NCBI GenBank assembly: GCA_964390645.1
Contig: CAYMLL010000043.1
Location: 1 to 32,541 of the forward strand
DNA length: 32,541 nt
Reading direction: 5' to 3'
Origin: CAYMLL01 sp964390645
Lineage (GTDB): Bacteria; Planctomycetota; UBA8108
Of the stretch, positions 1 through 8,042 are shown in pieces. Within the stretch, counting starts at the first letter, position 1. Each line of letters opens with the position of its first letter. Below the pieces are notes generated by a model. That model ran no database searches. It had not been told where the DNA came from and saw only the letters and a program-made list of their open reading frames with translations. Made by a program: the position numbers and the translations under genes.

Positions 1-260
1 GCCACCGTCACCGTTTCGAGTTCAACAACGATTATCGCGAGCGCTTCGAGGCCGCTGGTGTCGTGTTCTCGGGGCTGTCGCCCGACCGTCAGCTCGTCGA
101 GATTCTCGAGCTTTCGGACCACCCCTGGTTCGTGGCTTGCCAGTTCCACCCGGAGTTCCAGTCCAAGCCCGTCGAGCCGCACCCGCTCTTCCGCGAGTTC
201 GTGCGAGCGAGTCTGGCGTACTCGAAGGTGCTCGGGGCGGACCGGGTCGCTTCTGGCTGA
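1..260 (+). CDS. pyrG: CTP synthase, C-terminal fragment
   Basis: The reading frame is open from the window edge (first full codon at 3) to TGA at 258-260, so only about the last 85 residues are present. They match the end of the class I glutamine amidotransferase domain of CTP synthase. The RHRFEFNN segment and a SPD element precede HPWFVACQFHPEF, in which the His and Glu of QFHPEF are the second and third residues of the Cys-His-Glu triad that releases ammonia from glutamine. The whole enzyme makes CTP from UTP, ATP and glutamine in the cytoplasm. The synthetase domain and nucleophilic Cys lie upstream of the window. The gene converges with lptG, 40 bp away, and I see no clear terminator between them. 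Confidence 0.95.
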   Translation, partial: HRHRFEFNNDYRERFEAAGVVFSGLSPDRQLVEILELSDHPWFVACQFHPEFQSKPVEPHPLFREFVRASLAYSKVLGADRVASG

Positions 261-300
261 TCCAGTCGGTCGGTCGGTCCTCTTCCCGGTCGCTCTTCCG

Positions 301-1467
301 TCAGGAGGGCATGCGGTCGAAGAGGGTCAAACCCAGCGCTCCGAAGAGCATGACCGGTAGCCATGCGGCGAAGGTGGGCGAGAAGTAGTTCCCCTCGATC
401 GCGATGGACGCGCAGACCGACGACACGAGGTAGAAGGCAGCGCCGATCAAGAAGGCTGCCGCCATGCCGAGGAAGACGCTGCGGTTCTGCAGCTTGAGCA
501 CAAAGGGAAGGCTGAGGAAGAGCAGCAGCAAGTGCGCCATCGGGAAGGCGAAGTGATGGTGGACCTTCACGGCGAGGTGCCGGTGGTAGTCCTGGCGCTT
601 GAACTGCGCACGCAGCTGTGACCACGACAGGTACGAGATGTCCTTGTTGCTGGTCTCGAGGTCGATCGGGCGCAGTGTTGTCTCGAGCTTCATCGCCGGG
701 AAGAACGCCTTCAGGCGTTCAAAGTTGCGGGCGTTCGAGTTGATGACCAGGTTGCCGGCCTCGTCCCAGCGCTGGATCGAGCCGTCGTGAAGCAGCCACT
801 GACCGTTCTCTTCGTCGCCGGGGCTGTCCGCAACCCACTCCATCTGGTTGGCGTCGATCTGCATCTTCGCCTTGTCGTTCATCTCATGGCGCTGTGACAC
901 CTTGACTCGGCTGCCCAACTTGCGTGTCGTCGAGTACTGGCCGACCTGGATGTGGAGCCCGTTCTTGCTGTCGTAGTAGGCCTCCGGCTCCAGTGGCTTC
1001 GACTTCGAGATCGCCAGTGCCGAGCGGATGGACTCCCGGTTGTTGGGGAGTACGACCTCCTGCAGCCAGAACGTCAATCCCATGAAGAGAGCCGCGAAGA
1101 CGAAGATCGGCGCCAGGATCCGGTAGACGCTGACTCCGGCGCTCTTCAGTGCCTGCACCTCGTTGTGGCGGTGTAGCAGGGTGACCGCGAAGAGAGCGGC
1201 CGCGGAGGTGAGGATCGGACCCATGTAGTTGGTGTAGATCGTCGGCACCATGGCTCCGTAGTAGCGGAACACGGATCCGAAGAAGCTACCTTCCTGCTTC
1301 AGGAAGCGGTCGAGCTTCGCGAAGGCCTCGATGATGACGAACAGACCGATGAACGACACCGCGCAGGCGACCCAGGAGAGGAGGAACACGCGTGCGACGT
1401 AGAGGTCGATGGTCTTCAGCGGCCACGGAGTCGGTCGGGTCCCGTATCGGTTCAGCGTCCCGAACAC
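301..1467 (-). CDS. lptG: LptG/YjgQ-family lipopolysaccharide export permease
   Basis: This 388-residue protein has the YjgP/YjgQ layout: an N-terminal membrane helix near residues 24-48, a helix pair around 65-140, a soluble beta-rich region of about 150 residues, and three C-terminal helices (about 305-385). LptF and LptG form the membrane part of the LptB2FG ABC exporter that extracts LPS from the inner membrane and passes it to LptC and LptA. The start is GTG at 1465-1467, backed by AAGGAG (complement 1476-1481) 8 nt upstream. It lies 229 bp downstream of a second family member on the same strand. That gap is longer than usual for lptFG but shows no other gene. Which of the two is F and which is G is inferred from order; family membership is firm. 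Confidence 0.85.
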   Translation of the reverse strand: MFGTLNRYGTRPTPWPLKTIDLYVARVFLLSWVACAVSFIGLFVIIEAFAKLDRFLKQEGSFFGSVFRYYGAMVPTIYTNYMGPILTSAAALFAVTLLHRHNEVQALKSAGVSVYRILAPIFVFAALFMGLTFWLQEVVLPNNRESIRSALAISKSKPLEPEAYYDSKNGLHIQVGQYSTTRKLGSRVKVSQRHEMNDKAKMQIDANQMEWVADSPGDEENGQWLLHDGSIQRWDEAGNLVINSNARNFERLKAFFPAMKLETTLRPIDLETSNKDISYLSWSQLRAQFKRQDYHRHLAVKVHHHFAFPMAHLLLLFLSLPFVLKLQNRSVFLGMAAAFLIGAAFYLVSSVCASIAIEGNYFSPTFAAWLPVMLFGALGLTLFDRMPS

Positions 1468-1696
1468 GCGCTGCGCTCCTTCCCCCGATCGGCCGGTGTT
1501 CCTCCTGCCAGGAGCGAGAAACGAAGCCCTCCGGCCGGCATCGCGATGACGGATTCGGTCTTCAAGGGACGGGGTCCTCGACCGGAGTCTCGCTCATACC
1601 GATACAGAGGGCCCGTCCGCGGTCGACGCAGCCGTCGCGTCCAGGGCCGATCACGCTTGCTTGTTCTCGCGACGGTGTCTCGTGAATCATCCCGGG

Positions 1697-3040
1697 TTAC
1701 TGCTTGAGCACCTTCCGCGTCAGAACCACGCCCAGGAGTATCAGAGCGATACTCGGCAGCGCCAGCGCCACCCCGGGTGGGAGACCGCCGCGGCGCGCCA
1801 TGAGCGATCCGATCATGAGAAGTGGATAGAACACGACGAGGACTACGAGGTTGCTGATGAAGAACGGCGCCAGACGACCGCGGAAGCTCGACACGAAGCA
1901 CAGGGTCACGCCGATCAAGGGGAAGAGGAGCCCCGACAGCGAAAACGCCATGCGCTTGTGCCACTGACTTCTCGCCTGTAGAAGGTGTTTGCGCGCGCGC
2001 GAGTCTTCGGGATCCAGATCGATCCGTGTCGTCTGCTCGTCGATGAACGCCGCCAGCTGGGGGTTCGTACGGTCCTTGACGCCGCGTTGACGTCCGTGGA
2101 ATGACAGGGGGATCGACAGGCTCTGCGAGATCGAGAACTTCTGGATGAAGTTGTCGTGTCCGCCTGTCGTGTTGCTGATCTTCTCGGGGATCAGGATGTC
2201 GACGCCGCGCAGGTGGAGGTTCAGTCCTCGCTTGTCCGGTGTGATCTCGAGCGTACCTTCCTGCGCGAGCAGCGAGATGCTCTCCGGCAGCTTCTGGGGC
2301 AGCTGCTCCCGCAGCTTCGGGACGAAGGTCTGCTGTAGCTCGCGTTTCAGGTCGATGTGCACGCGCTTGAGATGACGTCCCTTGTAGGAGCCGACGAAGA
2401 GGCTTCCCCCTCCTTCCGGCAGCAGGATCGTCCGGTTGTGGCCGGAGCCGAGGTTCTCGAGCTGGCGGACGATGTACTGCTCGAGGTTCTTCTTCTCGTA
2501 GTGGAGCTCCGGCACGACCCAGCCGTTCAGGTAGTGGCCGAGTCCCGCGACGACGAGGCCGAGAATCAGGAAAGGGCCGTAGAGTTGCCAGTGCGACGCG
2601 CCGTTGCTGCGCGCAGCGGAGATCTCGAGATCGCTGACCATGCGACCGCCCACCAGCGACACGCCGAAGAGGATCGACAGCGGCAGAGAGCAGAACAGAG
2701 GGTAGAGAAAGGTCTTGGCGAGAAACGGCCAGATGAACGCGAGCTGGATGCCGCTGCGAACCGTCTGGTAGGCGACGACAGCGGAGTAGATGGCGGATAC
2801 GGCGAGCATCGCGAGGAAGGACGCCCACAGCACCTCGCCGACGACGTATCGGTAGAGCGACCAAGGCACGCGTCGCAATCGGTGCCAGAGCCCGGTGCTG
2901 GGGTAGCTGTAGAACACCGGTGCGCTCGGTCGATCGAGCGCGAGGCTCGAAAGCTGCCGCTGGCCGAACGCACCCCCGGCCGGCCCGAACTCGACGGGGA
3001 GCTCCGATTCAACCGGTTGCGCGGTGGCCGGTTTCGCCAC
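1697..3040 (-). CDS. lptF: LptF/YjgP-family lipopolysaccharide export permease
   Basis: The protein (about 447 residues) has the same permease fold as the next gene. Its N-terminus is cytoplasmic, a helix starts at LYRYVVGEVLWASFLAMLAV, another helix pair follows around a SLPLSILFGV segment, then comes a periplasmic domain, then three helices near the C-terminus. It is the likely partner of LptG in LPS export. The frame extends to a GTG at 3074-3076. I prefer the GTG at 3038-3040 because AGAGGAG (complement of 3045-3051) sits 4-5 nt ahead of it, while the upstream GTG has no good ribosome site. A sigma-70-like promoter lies at 3116-3144. The first 70 or so residues are Pro/Ala-rich and variable, longer than in E. 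coli LptF. Confidence 0.85.
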   Translation of the reverse strand: MAKPATAQPVESELPVEFGPAGGAFGQRQLSSLALDRPSAPVFYSYPSTGLWHRLRRVPWSLYRYVVGEVLWASFLAMLAVSAIYSAVVAYQTVRSGIQLAFIWPFLAKTFLYPLFCSLPLSILFGVSLVGGRMVSDLEISAARSNGASHWQLYGPFLILGLVVAGLGHYLNGWVVPELHYEKKNLEQYIVRQLENLGSGHNRTILLPEGGGSLFVGSYKGRHLKRVHIDLKRELQQTFVPKLREQLPQKLPESISLLAQEGTLEITPDKRGLNLHLRGVDILIPEKISNTTGGHDNFIQKFSISQSLSIPLSFHGRQRGVKDRTNPQLAAFIDEQTTRIDLDPEDSRARKHLLQARSQWHKRMAFSLSGLLFPLIGVTLCFVSSFRGRLAPFFISNLVVLVVFYPLLMIGSLMARRGGLPPGVALALPSIALILLGVVLTRKVLKQ

Positions 3041-3115
3041 GTCAGCTCCTCTTTCACTGCTCACTTCCGTCGGCACTCCGGCCGGAGCGCCCCGGACCGC
3101 TTCTCTTCACGGCGT

Positions 3116-3144
3116 ATCCTACCGGCGTCCGGAGGTGAGGGCAA
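3116..3144 (-). promoter_or_regulatory. Sigma-70-like promoter for lptF-lptG
   Basis: Reading the minus strand, TTGCCC (3139-3144) and TAGGAT (3116-3121) are separated by exactly 17 bp. Transcription would begin near 3109, leaving an untranslated leader of about 70 nt before the preferred GTG start at 3040. Found by eye. Confidence 0.5.
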
Positions 3145-3263
3145 CGTCGGAAGGTCCGGGAATCGGGCCTGGAACCTCCCTTCGATTGCCGTTACGATCT
3201 GCGGTCATCGTGGGGCAGGGCGCAGGACTTTCGACCACGGATGACAGCCTTGACGTGAGAGCG

Positions 3264-4115
3264 ATGTGGCGTTTCCCCGGGCCGGTTCGCCCTTCTTCGG
3301 TCTTTCTTGCGCTCACGAGGGCGCTGCGGCCGCTCGTCGTGGTGCTGCCGCTGGTGTCGTGCGCGACCGAGCCGATCACGGGTCGCTCGGTCTTTCTCGG
3401 CCTTGTCGGCGAGTCCGAGATCAACGGCATGGGTCTGCAAGCATTCGACCAGATCCTCATGAGGTCGAAGCTGAGCACGAACGCGCAGGACAACGAGATG
3501 GTCCGTCGTGTCGGTGCGCGTATCGCCCGGGTCGTCGACCGGCGGATGGCGGACGCCGGACGCGAGCCCTACGCCTGGCAATTCGTCGTCATCGATGACC
3601 CGAGCGTCAATGCCTTCGCGCTTCCCGGGGGCAAGGTGGCCTTCTACACCGGCATCCTGGCGGTCTGTCAGGACGAGTCCGGCGTCGCCGTCGTGATGGG
3701 ACACGAGATCGCGCACGCGTACGCGGAGCACGGACGCAAGCGTGTCAACGAGGAGATTCTGACCCAGGCGTCCCTCGAGGCCGCCAGCGCGGCGCTGTCG
3801 TCACGCGATAACGAGGAGCTCGCCGCTCTGACGATGGCCGCTCTCGGGGTCGGCGTGCAGGTGAGTGGTCTCGCCTTCAGCCGCGGCGACGAGTCGTCGG
3901 CAGACCACATCGGCGTCATTCTGATGGCGGAGGCCGGCTACGATCCGAGGCCTGCGGTCGACTTCTGGCAGCGCATGGCCGTGGCTTCCGCGGGAAGCTC
4001 CCCGCCGGAGTTCCTGTCGACGCATCCGAGTCACCGGACTCGCGTCGAGCAGCTGCAGATGCGAATGCCCGAAGCTCTGCGGATCTACGAGGCGGGACGG
4101 TCCTCCGGCGATTGA
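3264..4115 (+). CDS. M48-family zinc metalloprotease, lipoprotein
   Basis: From ATG 3264 the product is 283 residues. The N-terminus is a lipoprotein signal: basic start, hydrophobic LVVVLPL, then the lipobox LVSC with Cys at residue 33. The protein should therefore be anchored to a membrane facing the periplasm. The catalytic motif HEIAH falls at residues 147-151 in GHEIAHAYAEHG. The third zinc ligand is probably E210 in the ESSADHIG segment, a pattern typical of M48 (Oma1/LoiP/BepA-like) proteases involved in envelope protein quality control. The frame stays open upstream to 3024, but that part overlaps the lptF promoter region and does not look like protein. The neighbours are lptF (divergent) and a small membrane-protein gene 52 bp downstream. 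Family assignment is firm; the substrate is unknown. Confidence 0.88.
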   Translation: MWRFPGPVRPSSVFLALTRALRPLVVVLPLVSCATEPITGRSVFLGLVGESEINGMGLQAFDQILMRSKLSTNAQDNEMVRRVGARIARVVDRRMADAGREPYAWQFVVIDDPSVNAFALPGGKVAFYTGILAVCQDESGVAVVMGHEIAHAYAEHGRKRVNEEILTQASLEAASAALSSRDNEELAALTMAALGVGVQVSGLAFSRGDESSADHIGVILMAEAGYDPRPAVDFWQRMAVASAGSSPPEFLSTHPSHRTRVEQLQMRMPEALRIYEAGRSSGD

Positions 4116-4167
4116 GACGGATCGCGGTATCGAGAGGCGACGGGCGGATGGAAGCCATCGCAGAGTC

Positions 4168-4875
4168 ATGACCACGGATGCGAGTGCGTCGAGCTTCAGC
4201 AACGAGCCGGATCGATCGGCGGGGGAGTGGGTCGAGGGGATGCAGCCCGAGAGGCGGGGCAGGGGCTGCGTGTTCTGGGGCTGTCTCACGGCCGTGGTTC
4301 TCCTGCTCCTGGTCGGGGGATGCACCGGGTTCTGCGCTTGCAGCGTGTGGAACTTCCTCATGGACCACAGCGAGGAGGAGCCGATGGAGCTGCCGACCAT
4401 CGAGCCGACTCCCGAGGAGCTGTCCGCCCTTTCCGGGCGCTACGCCGAGTTCGTGAGGATTGCGGATCAGGGGGGCGGCGAGCTTGTCCTGACCGCGGAC
4501 GATCTCAACCGACGTATCGCCGCCTCCGACGGGAACCTGGGGGGCGTCCTGTGGGTGCGGATCGAAGCCGATCTCATCTTCCTCGACGTGAGCCTCCCGC
4601 TCGAGGAGGTGTTCGGTCAGAGCTTTGACGGTCGCTACATCAACGGCACAGTCGGGGCCGGTCTGACGATGAAGGACGACGAGGTCGAGGTCGTGCTCGA
4701 GAGCGTGAAGACACGCCGCGGCAAGGAGCTGAGCAAGGAGCAACTCGACCAGGCGAGCGAGGTGCTGTCTTCGGATCCGCAGACTCGTGAGCACATCGAC
4801 GGGATCTTCGGCGAGGCGGGTCGCAGGGCGAAGAGTCTCGAGATCCGGGACGGCAAGCTGATCTTCCGCAACTGA
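4168..4875 (+). CDS. Hypothetical single-pass membrane protein
   Basis: The product has 235 residues. Residues 1-33 are polar and acidic with a basic patch (PERRGRG). One hydrophobic segment at about 34-56 (VFWGCLTAVVLLLLVGG) is followed by several Cys residues (GCTGFCAC), and the rest, about 170 residues, is soluble and acidic. By the positive-inside rule the C-terminal domain is probably exported. I do not recognise the family. It follows the M48 protease by 52 bp on the same strand and may be cotranscribed with it, so an envelope role is possible. It converges on the ECF sigma gene. The start ATG at 4168 is the first in frame. Confidence 0.75.
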   Translation: MTTDASASSFSNEPDRSAGEWVEGMQPERRGRGCVFWGCLTAVVLLLLVGGCTGFCACSVWNFLMDHSEEEPMELPTIEPTPEELSALSGRYAEFVRIADQGGGELVLTADDLNRRIAASDGNLGGVLWVRIEADLIFLDVSLPLEEVFGQSFDGRYINGTVGAGLTMKDDEVEVVLESVKTRRGKELSKEQLDQASEVLSSDPQTREHIDGIFGEAGRRAKSLEIRDGKLIFRN

Positions 4876-4911
4876 TCCGTGCCGGCTGCCCTGCTGTGCC
4901 GGGGCTGTCCC

Positions 4912-5559
4912 TCAGACGAGCTTCGCGATCTTCTCCCGCAGCACGAGTCGGGCACGGTGGACCTTCGACTTCACCGTCCCGAGCGGCAGGTCGAAGTGCT
5001 CCGCGATCGCATCGTAGGGCTCGCCGAGGATGTCGCGCAGTACGATGAGTTCGCGCGCGTCCTCGTCGAGTGTGGCGATAGCGCCTTCGATCGCCTCCTT
5101 GACCTCCTTGCGGTGTAGCAGCGACTCGGGGGTGTCGCGGTTATCGGGGATCTCGAACCCGCTCCGGTCGTCGTTCGCATCGGCGTGGCTCGCGTCGATC
5201 CTGAAGGTGGGCGCGGAGCGCTTCTTGGCGTGCTTGTGAGTCTGGAAGGAGCGTGCCGTGTTGGTCGTGATCCGGAGTATCCAGGTGCGGAACTGCGCCT
5301 CGCCGCGGAATTGCTTCAGCGCTCGGTATGCCTTGATGAACGTCTCCTGGGCGATCTCGAGCGCGTCCTGGTAGTCGCCGACGCAGTAGACGGCAGCGTC
5401 GATGACCGCCTGCTGGTGACGCAGTACGAGGCGGTCGAAGGCCTGCCGGTCGCCGGAGATCGCGGCGCGTACATCCACCGTGTCCGGCGTCGTCGGTCCC
5501 TTCCTCGAGCCGGGGCTTGCCGGTTGCAGCGCTTCGGTCACGACAAGGCTCTCCATCAC
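4912..5559 (-). CDS. ECF-type RNA polymerase sigma factor
   Basis: The 215-residue product has sigma-70 region 2 at about 37-105, including DALEIAQETFIKAYRAL and FRTWILRITTNTAR, an acidic linker, and region 4 at about 152-210 with the helix-turn-helix YDAIAEHFDLPLGTVKSKVHRAR. Regions 1 and 3 are absent, as expected of ECF (group 4) sigma factors, which direct RNA polymerase to stress or envelope-related promoters. The start is one of two adjacent ATGs at 5554-5559. The 20-30 residues ahead of region 2 are an unstructured extension. No anti-sigma gene follows, since the next gene downstream is convergent. An inverted repeat at 5605-5620 lies just upstream. Its regulon cannot be read from the sequence. 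Confidence 0.92.
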   Translation of the reverse strand: MMESLVVTEALQPASPGSRKGPTTPDTVDVRAAISGDRQAFDRLVLRHQQAVIDAAVYCVGDYQDALEIAQETFIKAYRALKQFRGEAQFRTWILRITTNTARSFQTHKHAKKRSAPTFRIDASHADANDDRSGFEIPDNRDTPESLLHRKEVKEAIEGAIATLDEDARELIVLRDILGEPYDAIAEHFDLPLGTVKSKVHRARLVLREKIAKLV

Positions 5560-5601
5560 GGACTGCCGGGTCGGCTATTGTAAGGTCTGGCAAACGTTGG
5601 A

Positions 5602-5625
5602 CTTCACCTTCTTCAAGGTGTGAAG
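5602..5625. promoter_or_regulatory. Inverted repeat upstream of the sigma gene
   Basis: CACCTT (5605-5610) and AAGGTG (5615-5620) are perfect arms around CTTC. Three more pairs (CTT at 5602-5604 with AAG at 5623-5625) extend the stem past a 2-nt bulge. The site lies about 46 bp upstream of the sigma-factor start, where an operator or leader hairpin would act. Its function is inferred from position only. Confidence 0.3.
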
Positions 5626-5743
5626 CGGGCCATCGCGACCGGGGGTTCACGCCCCCTGGAATAAAAGACGCTCGAGGCTCGGGGACGCCCGGGGCAAAAA
5701 AAAGCCGGGGCCCCCAACCGCTCCCAGGCCGCGGCGCCCCCGG

Positions 5744-5753
5744 NNNNNNNNNN
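5744..5753. other. Assembly gap (10 Ns)
   Basis: Ten undetermined bases join two contig ends. A fixed run of 10 Ns is commonly a placeholder of unknown length, so synteny across this point (sigma gene to deacetylase gene) rests on scaffolding only. Confidence 0.98.
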
Positions 5754-5944
5754 TTTATAAAATTCGGGGTTTGGTTGGGGGACGAGGTTATAAAAAGGTG
5801 GGGTCGTCCGCAAACCGGTCCCGGGCGGCTGGCCGCCGGTCCGAGCACCTGCCGGCTCCGGGGCTCCGATCCCGTCTGCGTGCCCCGCCCGCCTCGGCCC
5901 CCGTCCTCCTCGGCCCCCGTTCTCTGCTCGTCGCGTCCGTCCGG

Positions 5945-6907
5945 CTATCGCTTCGCCCCGTGCCGTCGCATCATCTCCCGCCAGCTGGTGAAGATAATCC
6001 CCTCCTTCTCGAAGAACTCCTTCACCTTCGTGTCGGCGAACATCCGCGCTTCCCAGGTCCGCTGCCGCCAGGAGTTCGTGATCTTCTTCAGGCCTTCGGT
6101 CTCGAGGGCCGGATGGAAGATGATCTCGGTGATGCCCGGATCCAGCGACTTCACGAGCTTCAGGAACCCGGCGCGGGCCTCCTCGTAGGTCTTCCCGGCC
6201 GGCGCCGGGTGGAAATCGTCGAGCTTCGGCAGCGGGTACTGCTTCACCAGGCGGATCGACTCCGGCGAGATGGGGTAGCCCTTGGCGCGAAAGCGGGCGG
6301 CCACCTTCGGTGTCATCTCGATCACCATCGCCGGGATGTCGTAGTCCACCGCCGCCTTCAGGTACGCTTTCGTGTAGTCGAGCCGCGCGTAGAGGGTCCC
6401 CATGTGCGTGTCGATGTGGCCGGGTCGGAGCCCCTTCGCCAGTGCGCGATCGATCTGCGCGCGGATCTCGGTGTCGATCTCCTCCGCGCTGGCGTTCTTG
6501 GCGACGGACCGGACGTCCCGCCAGAGGTAGCCATCCCGGTCGACGAGACCCGGGACGTCCCGGCGCGAGCTGACCGGTCCCCAGCGGTAGTGAGCCCACT
6601 CGCTCGTCAGAGTCAGGTGCAGACCTACGTCGAGCCCCGGTCGCTCGCCGGCCCATGCGGCGAACTCGTTGAACCACGGGCACGGCACCATCACCGCCGC
6701 CGACTGGACGTGGCCGCCCTCGAGGTAGCTCTTCGCCGCCTCGTTCGCCTCCCAGCACATCCCGATGTCGTCGCAGTGGAGGATCAGGACGCGTCGTCCC
6801 TGCGGATAGCCCAGCCGCTCCGCCCAGGTCTCGCTCCGGTCCTCCGCGACGACGGGCGTCACCAGTGTGACGAGTAGCAGCAGCCCCGGAATCCAGCGTC
6901 CCGACAT
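5945..6907 (-). CDS. YdjC/ChbG/HpnK-family carbohydrate deacetylase, secreted
   Basis: From ATG 6905-6907 the product is 320 residues with a cleavable-looking signal peptide (hydrophobic WIPGLLLLVTLVTPVVA). The mature part has the YdjC-like deacetylase pattern: LILHCDDIGM with the metal-binding Asp pair, DVGLHLTLTSEW, HIDTHMG with metal-ligand histidines, and a late IIFHPAL. Family members remove acetyl groups from N-acetylated sugars (chito-oligosaccharides in ChbG, hopanoid-linked sugar in HpnK) with a divalent metal. The substrate here is not known. The frame extends upstream to 7015, but that part overlaps trxB; the signal peptide fixes the start. The start lies 1 nt beyond the trxB stop, so the two genes form an operon and translation is probably coupled. 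Confidence 0.85.
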   Translation of the reverse strand: MSGRWIPGLLLLVTLVTPVVAEDRSETWAERLGYPQGRRVLILHCDDIGMCWEANEAAKSYLEGGHVQSAAVMVPCPWFNEFAAWAGERPGLDVGLHLTLTSEWAHYRWGPVSSRRDVPGLVDRDGYLWRDVRSVAKNASAEEIDTEIRAQIDRALAKGLRPGHIDTHMGTLYARLDYTKAYLKAAVDYDIPAMVIEMTPKVAARFRAKGYPISPESIRLVKQYPLPKLDDFHPAPAGKTYEEARAGFLKLVKSLDPGITEIIFHPALETEGLKKITNSWRQRTWEARMFADTKVKEFFEKEGIIFTSWREMMRRHGAKR

Positions 6908-6908
6908 G

Positions 6909-7853
6909 TCAGTCGACTCCGTTCTCCACGAGCCAGCGTTCCGCGTCGAGCGCCGCCATGCAGCCCGTTCCGGCCGCGGACACCGCCTGACGGTAGATCT
7001 TGTCGACGACGTCACCGCAGGCGAAGACTCCCTCGACGGAGGTCAACGTGCGCCCCGGTGTCACCTTGATGTAGCCGTCCTCGTCGAGATCGAGCTGGCC
7101 ACCGAGGAACTTCGTGTTCGGGTCGTGACCGATGGCGTAGAAGAGTCCGCTGCAAGGGAGAGTAGTCTCCTCGCCGGTCTCGACATTTTTCAGCCGCGCG
7201 CCCTCGAGCATGGCGGAGCCCACGACGTCGACGAGGACGGTGTTCCAGACGACCTCGATCTTCGGGTTGTCGATCGCGCGCTGCTGCATGATCTTGCTCG
7301 CGCGAAGCTCGTCGCGACGATGCACGAGGAAGACCTTGCCGGCGAACTTGGTCAGGTACGTAGCTTCCTCGACGGCCGAGTCGCCACCGCCGATGACGAC
7401 GAGATCCTTGCCGCGGAAGATCGGCAGCGCACCGTCGCAGACCGCGCATGCGCTCATGCCCTTGCTCCAGAACTCGTTCTCGGACGGGACGTGCAGGCGG
7501 CGTGCGTTGGCGCCGGTCGCGACGATCAAGGAGCGCGACTCGACCGTCCTCGCCGCCGTCTTGACGCGAAATGGCGTGCTCGTGAGGTCGACCTCCTCGA
7601 CGTCCTCCTGGTGGCTCGTCGTCCCGAACTCGAGCGCCTGGGCGCGGAACCTGTCCATCATGTCCGGACCGGAGATGCCGCCGTCCGGGAAGCCGGGGTA
7701 GTTCTCGACCTCGGTCGTCGTCATGAGCTGTCCACCGGGCAGGCCGCCAGCCTGGAAGCCCTCTAGCACGAGCGGCTCGAGATTGGCGCGGGCGGCGTAG
7801 ATCGCCGCGGTGAATCCGGCCGGACCGGAGCCGATGATGGTCACTTTCTGCAT
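6909..7853 (-). CDS. trxB: Thioredoxin-disulfide reductase
   Basis: The product (314 residues, usual for the family) starts MQKVTIIGSGPAG, the FAD-binding dinucleotide fold. Next come the redox motif CAVC in MSACAVCDGAL, the NADPH-binding GGGDSAVEEA, and the C-terminal FAD motif FACGDVVD with the family ending GTGCMAALDAERWL. It passes electrons from NADPH to thioredoxin in the cytoplasm. The start at 7851-7853 has AAGGAA (complement 7859-7864) 5 nt upstream; the longer open frame to 7931 is discarded because it runs through the promoter. It is the first gene of an operon with the deacetylase. The reason for that pairing is not evident. Confidence 0.96.
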   Translation of the reverse strand: MQKVTIIGSGPAGFTAAIYAARANLEPLVLEGFQAGGLPGGQLMTTTEVENYPGFPDGGISGPDMMDRFRAQALEFGTTSHQEDVEEVDLTSTPFRVKTAARTVESRSLIVATGANARRLHVPSENEFWSKGMSACAVCDGALPIFRGKDLVVIGGGDSAVEEATYLTKFAGKVFLVHRRDELRASKIMQQRAIDNPKIEVVWNTVLVDVVGSAMLEGARLKNVETGEETTLPCSGLFYAIGHDPNTKFLGGQLDLDEDGYIKVTPGRTLTSVEGVFACGDVVDKIYRQAVSAAGTGCMAALDAERWLVENGVD

Positions 7854-7902
7854 CTTGGTTCCTTGGAAAGAATCATCTACCAGGGCTCGCCGAGGGAGTA
7901 CC

Positions 7903-7931
7903 AACATAGCGAGGATTCCGGAGATGTCCAA
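7903..7931 (-). promoter_or_regulatory. Promoter candidate for trxB
   Basis: On the minus strand TTGGAC (7926-7931) and TATGTT (7903-7908) are 17 bp apart. A start near 7896 would give a leader of about 43 nt. The -35 match is modest. Confidence 0.4.
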
Positions 7932-7982
7932 CGCACAGGCGCCGCAGGGTCGTTCGCGCTGCTCCTCGAGTCTCTCGCCCGG

Positions 7983-8011
7983 TTGTGAGGTCGATCACCG
8001 GACGGTATGCT
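7983..8011 (+). promoter_or_regulatory. Promoter candidate for the dnaJ-like gene
   Basis: TTGTGA (7983-7988) and TATGCT (8006-8011) are separated by 17 bp, giving a predicted start near 8018 and a 25-nt leader that holds AGGGAG at 8033-8038. I see no CIRCE-type heat-shock inverted repeat around it. Confidence 0.45.
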
Positions 8012-8042
8012 TAGTCGCCAAGCCCAGCTGACAGGGAGCCGC

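Larger units (their letters stand above)
5560..5944. other. Intergenic stretch containing a scaffold gap
   Basis: Between the sigma gene and the deacetylase gene I see no coding frame I would trust. Ns occupy 5744-5753. On both sides (roughly 5640-5830) the sequence degrades into long G, C and A runs and repeated TTATAAAA words unlike the rest of the window, which suggests low-quality contig ends. The true distance and content here are unknown, and a gene could be missing. Confidence 0.7.

Noticed and set aside
1468..1696. Possible 42-codon gene between lptF and lptG
   Set aside because: An ATG occurs just past the lptF stop, but it has no ribosome site and the peptide has no recognisable character.
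1452..2864. 470-codon frame overlapping lptF
   Set aside because: It is in a different frame of the same strand as lptF, Arg-rich and without membrane segments, while lptF has the expected permease pattern.
3170..3198. ECF-type promoter (GGAACC) ahead of the M48 protease
   Set aside because: GGAACC is present, but spacing and -10 do not fit a known ECF pattern well enough to link it to the nearby sigma gene.
3024..3263. N-terminal extension of the M48 protease
   Set aside because: It would run through the lptF promoter and bury the lipoprotein signal; the ATG at 3264 places the lipobox correctly.
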